DNA of 64,000 nt from Dyadobacter crusticola DSM 16708 (GTDB lineage Bacteria > Bacteroidota > Bacteroidia > Cytophagales > Spirosomataceae). The notes beneath the pieces were generated by a model that searched no databases, had not been told where the DNA came from, and saw nothing but the letters and a program-made list of their open reading frames with translations. The stretch covers positions 86,664 through 150,663 of the forward strand of contig NZ_KL370788.1 of NCBI RefSeq assembly GCF_000701505.1. Direction: 5' to 3'. Below, one piece after another: positions 60,118-64,000 of the stretch (position 1 is the first letter of the stretch; each line of letters opens with the position of its first letter). The position numbers and the translations under genes were made by a program.

Positions 60118-62493
60118 ATGATTGACAATTATCTCAAAATCGCGTCCCGTAATCTCTGGAGACATCGGGGATTTTCAACAATTAATGTCCTGGGACTGGC
60201 CATAGGCATGTCTGCCTGCTTTCTGATTTGTCTATACGTGAACTTTGAATCGAGTTATGATAAATTCCATTCGAAATCAGATCGGATTTTCAGGATTGTG
60301 ACTGACATTGAAACAAGTAACGAAACCAGCCACAAAGGATCAAGCTGGGCTTATGGGCCTAATATGGCGAAAGATTTTCCCGAGATTGAGACCTTTGTGC
60401 GTTTAAGCCGAGTCAGTTTTCTTGTCAGAAAAGGGGATGCTAAGTTTCAGGAAGAGAAGACGTTGTTTGCTGACTCAACCCTTTTCAAGGTCTTTGATTT
60501 CAAATTAATCCGCGGCAATGCGCATTCGGCACTGAGAGCTCCGCTAAGCATTGTCTTCACTGAAACCGCCGCAAAAAAGTATTTTGGAGAGGCAGACCCG
60601 ATCGGGCAAACAGTATTACTGGATGCGGAAGGGTTGGTCGCAAATGTGACAGGAGTCGTGCAGGACCTGCCGCTCAACTCTCATATTAGGGCAAATATGT
60701 TTTTATCGGCGTCCACAATGAAACGTTACAAGCCGGAAGCCGATAATGATTGGGCCGCTTTTGAGCCCATGACCTACCTGCTCCTGAAACCGAATACGTC
60801 TGCAGAATCGCTTACCGCGAAATTTTCGGACTTTCTGGAGCGGCATGCTGGAAAAATAATGGCTGAACAAAAGCTAATGTATAAGATTTCACTTGAACCG
60901 CTGGAAAGCGTCTACCTACAAGCGGAGTACGTCGGCTGGATGGAAAAGGGCAATGCTTCCAACGTATACATATTTACGGCAGTAGCTGTATTCACCATGC
61001 TTATTGCCTGCATTAATTTCGTCAATTTGACGACAGCACGTTCTGTTGAGCGTGCTAAGGAAGTAGGAATGCGAAAAGTGGTTGGAGCGGGACGCTGGAG
61101 AATCGCAAAGCAGTTCATTTGTGAATCTGTGCTGATATGCCTCATTGCTTTTTTTGTATCCCTTATCTTGTCAGCTATTCTGATTCCTCACTTCGACACC
61201 CTGGCTGGAAAGGAAATCAGTCACGGGATCATTGATGACTTTTCGTTCGTGGTCGTGTTTTTGGTGGTTTCTATTGTTATCGGGGTGTTGGCAGGTATGT
61301 ATCCTGCGTTGGTTTTATCTTCCTTCCAGCCAGCATCCGTATTAAAAGGTAATTTCAGGAACAGTGGGAAGGGTGTTTTCCTGAGAAAAGCGCTGGTTGT
61401 AAGCCAGTTTGCCGTATCGATTACATTGATAATCGGAACATTGATCATTTTTAATCAGATGCAGTACATGGAGAATAAAGACCTCGGATTCAGTAAGGAT
61501 CAAATCCTGGTGATAGATACCGATGCCGATCCGAATAAAGCGGTTTTGCAGAAATCTTTATCTACAATCAAAGGAGCACTTCTTACATCCAGATCATCAA
61601 GTATCCCGGGAAGCAGATATCAAAATGCTATTACACAAATTGAAAGCGCAGGCGGGGATCTGCAAACAGGTGACCTACACGAACTTCTCGTGGATTTCGA
61701 TTATATCTCATTGTTTAAATTAAAAATATTGGCCGGGAGAGAATTTTCGGAGGACTTTGCGACCGATAGCGCAAGGGCAATGATTATCAATGAAGCGGCT
61801 GCCAAATTGTTTGGTTACAGCGATCCCAGCCTCGCAGTTGGAAAACAATTCTTGCAATCGGGAAATGAAGGGAGGATTATCGGCGTTGTAAAAGATTTTC
61901 ATTTTCGGTCATTGCAGGAAAGTGTTCAGCCTCTTACTATGCGGATAGAACCGAAATACTGCAACCTCGTATCTGTAAAAATTGCCGGCGGGGAATTACC
62001 GGGAACATTGAAGCGCATCGAAGAAAAATGGAACTTGCTCATGCCGAACAGGCCATTTAGTTATTTCTTCATGGACGAATATTTCGATCGTCAGTATCGC
62101 GCTGAGGAGCAGTTCAAGGCGCTGTTTATGAACTTTGCCTTCCTAACCATCTTTATCTCTTGTCTGGGACTGATCGGATTAAGTGCTTACGCGACGGTAC
62201 AGCGGAAAAAAGAGGTTGGCGTGCGAAAAGTGCTGGGTGGTTCGACTGCAAGTATTGTCTTTTTGTTTTATAGAGATTTTCTGGGATTGATTTTGATTGC
62301 CTTCATCATCGCGGCACCTGTAGCCTATTTTTTAGCAGAAAAGTGGCTGGACAATTTCGCTTACAGAACTAGCATTTCGCCCTGGCCTTTCCTTCTGACC
62401 GCCATTCTAACCGCATTCGTTGCAATCCTTACCACGAGCTTTCAAAGTATAAAGGCCGCGTTGGAAGATCCTGTTCAAGTTTTAAAGAGTTGA
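60118..62493 (+). CDS. FtsX/MacB-type ABC transporter permease
   Basis: A 791-residue third paralogue. N-terminal helix IASRNLWRHRGFSTINVLGLAIGM, MacB periplasmic core, central helices with VNLTTARSVERAKEVGMRKVVGA, second core, and C-terminal FtsX helices with QRKKEVGVRKVLGGS. Like the other two it has no adjacent ATPase. A 221-base region before it holds no gene. Confidence 0.9.
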   Translation: MIDNYLKIASRNLWRHRGFSTINVLGLAIGMSACFLICLYVNFESSYDKFHSKSDRIFRIVTDIETSNETSHKGSSWAYGPNMAKDFPEIETFVRLSRVSFLVRKGDAKFQEEKTLFADSTLFKVFDFKLIRGNAHSALRAPLSIVFTETAAKKYFGEADPIGQTVLLDAEGLVANVTGVVQDLPLNSHIRANMFLSASTMKRYKPEADNDWAAFEPMTYLLLKPNTSAESLTAKFSDFLERHAGKIMAEQKLMYKISLEPLESVYLQAEYVGWMEKGNASNVYIFTAVAVFTMLIACINFVNLTTARSVERAKEVGMRKVVGAGRWRIAKQFICESVLICLIAFFVSLILSAILIPHFDTLAGKEISHGIIDDFSFVVVFLVVSIVIGVLAGMYPALVLSSFQPASVLKGNFRNSGKGVFLRKALVVSQFAVSITLIIGTLIIFNQMQYMENKDLGFSKDQILVIDTDADPNKAVLQKSLSTIKGALLTSRSSSIPGSRYQNAITQIESAGGDLQTGDLHELLVDFDYISLFKLKILAGREFSEDFATDSARAMIINEAAAKLFGYSDPSLAVGKQFLQSGNEGRIIGVVKDFHFRSLQESVQPLTMRIEPKYCNLVSVKIAGGELPGTLKRIEEKWNLLMPNRPFSYFFMDEYFDRQYRAEEQFKALFMNFAFLTIFISCLGLIGLSAYATVQRKKEVGVRKVLGGSTASIVFLFYRDFLGLILIAFIIAAPVAYFLAEKWLDNFAYRTSISPWPFLLTAILTAFVAILTTSFQSIKAALEDPVQVLKS

Positions 62494-62526
62494 TTTGAAG
62501 GCTCCGACGACGAAAAACAAGCTTAG

Positions 62527-62843
62527 AATGATGTCAACTACGATCCTGTAACAGATTGCCGTTGACATCATTGATCAGTGTAATCCTCTTCTCCTACTCC
62601 GCTTCTCACCAGAGCTTCCAATTTCCACATATTTTCACTGCCTATCTAGCAAAACTGTAATCAAATGCAGCGCTTCTAGTTATTCCTGGAAGCTGCATTG
62701 TTATGCCTGCTAAGTCTTCCTCTGATTTCCCCTCATTTTTATAATTCTTTATACTTCTTAAGGAATGTTTAAAACGTTGCCTTATAGTAGAAAGTAGTTT
62801 TGCTGAACCGATAACCGGGTACTTATTTCATGTGGTAAGTACC
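62527..62843. repeat. Gene-free stretch with two perfect inverted repeats
   Basis: The 425-base gap between the permease and the FeeM-like gene holds no ORF. It contains AATGATGTCAAC (62527-62538) paired with GTTGACATCATT (62561-62572) over 12 bases with a 22-base loop. It also contains GGTACTTA (62818-62825) paired with TAAGTACC (62836-62843) with a 10-base spacer. The first may end the permease transcript, though it lacks a T-run. The second, 75 bases before the FeeM-like start, could be an operator. Confidence 0.6.
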
Positions 62844-62917
62844 AAAGTCATCTCGATATGTGATTGTTAACAGCTTCATGCATTTCTAAATCATTCACTT
62901 ACTAAATATCAAATTCA

Positions 62918-63706
62918 ATGGAATTTAATTTTCAGCTACTACTCAGCAACTTTGAACTTCGAGAACTGACAAGCGAGGCCGACATTATCGATCACTTGGC
63001 TTTGAGATCAAAAATTTATAAAAAAGAATACTCAGGCGAATACGTGGATAAGCAATATGATTTGCTGCCAAGTGACTGGAAAGCCAATCTAATCGGAGTA
63101 TTTTCTAATCGTCGCCAGATTGCTACGATAAGAGTCGTGAAAAGGCATGTTAATGAAACAATTGAAAAGCAGCTAAACGCGATCAACCAAAAGTTTAATC
63201 TGGATATAAAATCGGACACTTCCGAGCGACTCCCGACTGAATATGCATTTGACATAAAGCCGGAAAGCAGGCTGATTTATCAAGACAAAATAGTCGAATT
63301 GAGCAGGGTCGCTGTATCGGACGAATTTCGGGGACTGGGGCTGTGCAGGTTTGCTATGCTGGCGGCAATAGGGATTTCAATTCTGGATCATTCCAGATAT
63401 TGCCTCTACTCCTGCTCGGTCAACTCGGTTAAATATCATGCAGATTTGTTGCCGATGATGGAGGGAGTTACTACAAAACAAAATGACAATGGCTATCCAG
63501 GATTTAAATTCCCCGCTTCATCAGCAGCGGTCATTTCAGAGATCCATAAAATGTCACCAACCCATATAAACCAATCAATTATAGCTGGGGTAGTTTGCAG
63601 ATATGGCGCTGGTGTTTTGGGTGATAGCTTTCCGGATCGAGTAGCTAAACTGCCGCATTCCATCAATTTTAATGTCGCAAACAAACAGATAACGTCTGCT
63701 TTTTAA
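62918..63706 (+). CDS. FeeM-like N-acyl amino acid synthase (GNAT-like fold)
   Basis: A 262-residue protein. The region 20-160 shows the autoinducer-synthase/GNAT-like pattern: LALRSKIYKKEYSGEY, ATIRVVKRH, and VELSRVAVSDEFRGLGLCRFAMLAAI, the acyl-carrier-pocket strand. FeeM-type proteins make N-acyl amino acids from acyl carrier protein thioesters. The C-terminal part beyond 200 is less conserved. The next gene is a probable ThiF/nitroreductase protein, so the two may make or modify a lipid-like signal. Activity is inferred. Confidence 0.7.
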   Translation: MEFNFQLLLSNFELRELTSEADIIDHLALRSKIYKKEYSGEYVDKQYDLLPSDWKANLIGVFSNRRQIATIRVVKRHVNETIEKQLNAINQKFNLDIKSDTSERLPTEYAFDIKPESRLIYQDKIVELSRVAVSDEFRGLGLCRFAMLAAIGISILDHSRYCLYSCSVNSVKYHADLLPMMEGVTTKQNDNGYPGFKFPASSAAVISEIHKMSPTHINQSIIAGVVCRYGAGVLGDSFPDRVAKLPHSINFNVANKQITSAF

Positions 63707-63762
63707 CATAAATGAACTGGCATTAACAAAAAGAAAACATTTACAATACGCGATATACTTTA

Positions 63763-64000
63763 ATGGAAATATTAACAAGACTTGAAGAAAATATCTCAGA
63801 GAAATCAGAAGCTTTATTTCAACCTATTTTCTATCGGCTTATTAATTCAGATGATAGAAATAGATTAGAACTGCTTCTCGCACAGAAGCCCGATATTTTG
63901 GTATTTGATACCATCTATAATCAACTTTTTGAACTCGCAAAAATTAAAAACCCTGCTGTTAAACTGACGCAGGAACAATCAGATGCCCTTATACAAGAAC
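63763..64000 (+). CDS. Start of a probable ThiF/nitroreductase (Rv1355c-like) gene, cut by the window edge
   Basis: ATG at 63763 opens a frame to the window end (79 codons): MEILTRLEENISEKSEALFQ, then LLLAQKPDILVFDTIYNQL, then LTQEQSDALIQE. This resembles the N terminus of the Rv1355c family, which carries an E1-like ThiF adenylation domain and a nitroreductase domain. The enzymatic parts lie beyond the edge, so the call rests on a short stretch. It begins 57 bases after the FeeM-like gene and is likely cotranscribed. Confidence 0.55.
   Translation, partial: MEILTRLEENISEKSEALFQPIFYRLINSDDRNRLELLLAQKPDILVFDTIYNQLFELAKIKNPAVKLTQEQSDALIQE

Overview
The window looks like a chromosomal segment of a Bacteroidota bacterium, most likely a Cytophagales member close to Dyadobacter or Spirosoma. 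This rests on gene content and signals, not on a database match: TAnnTTTG-type promoter boxes, type IX secretion (T9SS) C-terminal sorting domains, large FtsX/MacB-type permeases without an ATPase partner, AraC, HxlR and Crp-like regulators, and few Shine-Dalgarno sequences. Where upstream starts were available I chose starts by domain boundaries.

Layout. 1-55: 3' half of a tRNA-Arg with an unexpected 16-base insert in the T stem. 0.1-11.2 kb: a signalling block with a double receiver protein, a histidine kinase, two stand-alone CheB-type methylesterases with a cysteine-rich tail, a lipoprotein-like SDR, and a giant CheB-CheR-PAS-kinase. No CheA, CheW or chemoreceptor is present. 11.4-14.8 kb: a CrtI-like flavoprotein and asnS. 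14.9-18.8 kb: two secreted surface proteins. 19-31.5 kb: small regulators, a MarR plus rifampin-phosphotransferase operon with a visible promoter and operator, a pectate-lyase-fold protein, a permease, an M19 dipeptidase, a decayed YoeB/YefM toxin-antitoxin pair and a Tat-type secreted protein. 31.7-32.1 kb: a guanidine-II riboswitch in front of an SMR guanidinium exporter. 32-36.8 kb: metabolic and regulatory genes, including an AraC regulator beside an alpha/beta hydrolase.

36.8-54.2 kb is an accessory island. It holds an XRE/zeta-toxin/small-ORF operon, an HxlR gene remnant, an AbiEii-like nucleotidyltransferase with its HigA-like partner (the toxin carries an in-frame stop), two near-identical RhuM-Fic genes, a second nucleotidyltransferase with a small partner, DUF4238, HIRAN and DUF1016/YhcG nuclease genes. 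Ordinary SDR, HxlR, acyltransferase and permease genes lie between them.

The most interesting item is a module present twice (39.4-39.9 and 52.0-52.5 kb) with a third 3' remnant (53.6-53.76 kb). It has a TATATTTG promoter, a structured leader with a short upstream ORF, a roughly 95-residue protein of unknown function, and a terminator. In both full copies a segment B can pair either with the transcript 5' end (A) or with the start-codon region of the protein (A'). The same base differs in concert in all three segments between the copies. This suggests a bistable translational switch. The DUF1016 nuclease gene sits exactly between the second copy and the third remnant.

54.3-64 kb: a large DUF4347/FG-GAP T9SS protein, a TetR regulator divergent from an esterase, a third permease, a FeeM-like N-acyl synthase and the start of a probable ThiF/nitroreductase (Rv1355c-like) gene cut by the window edge.
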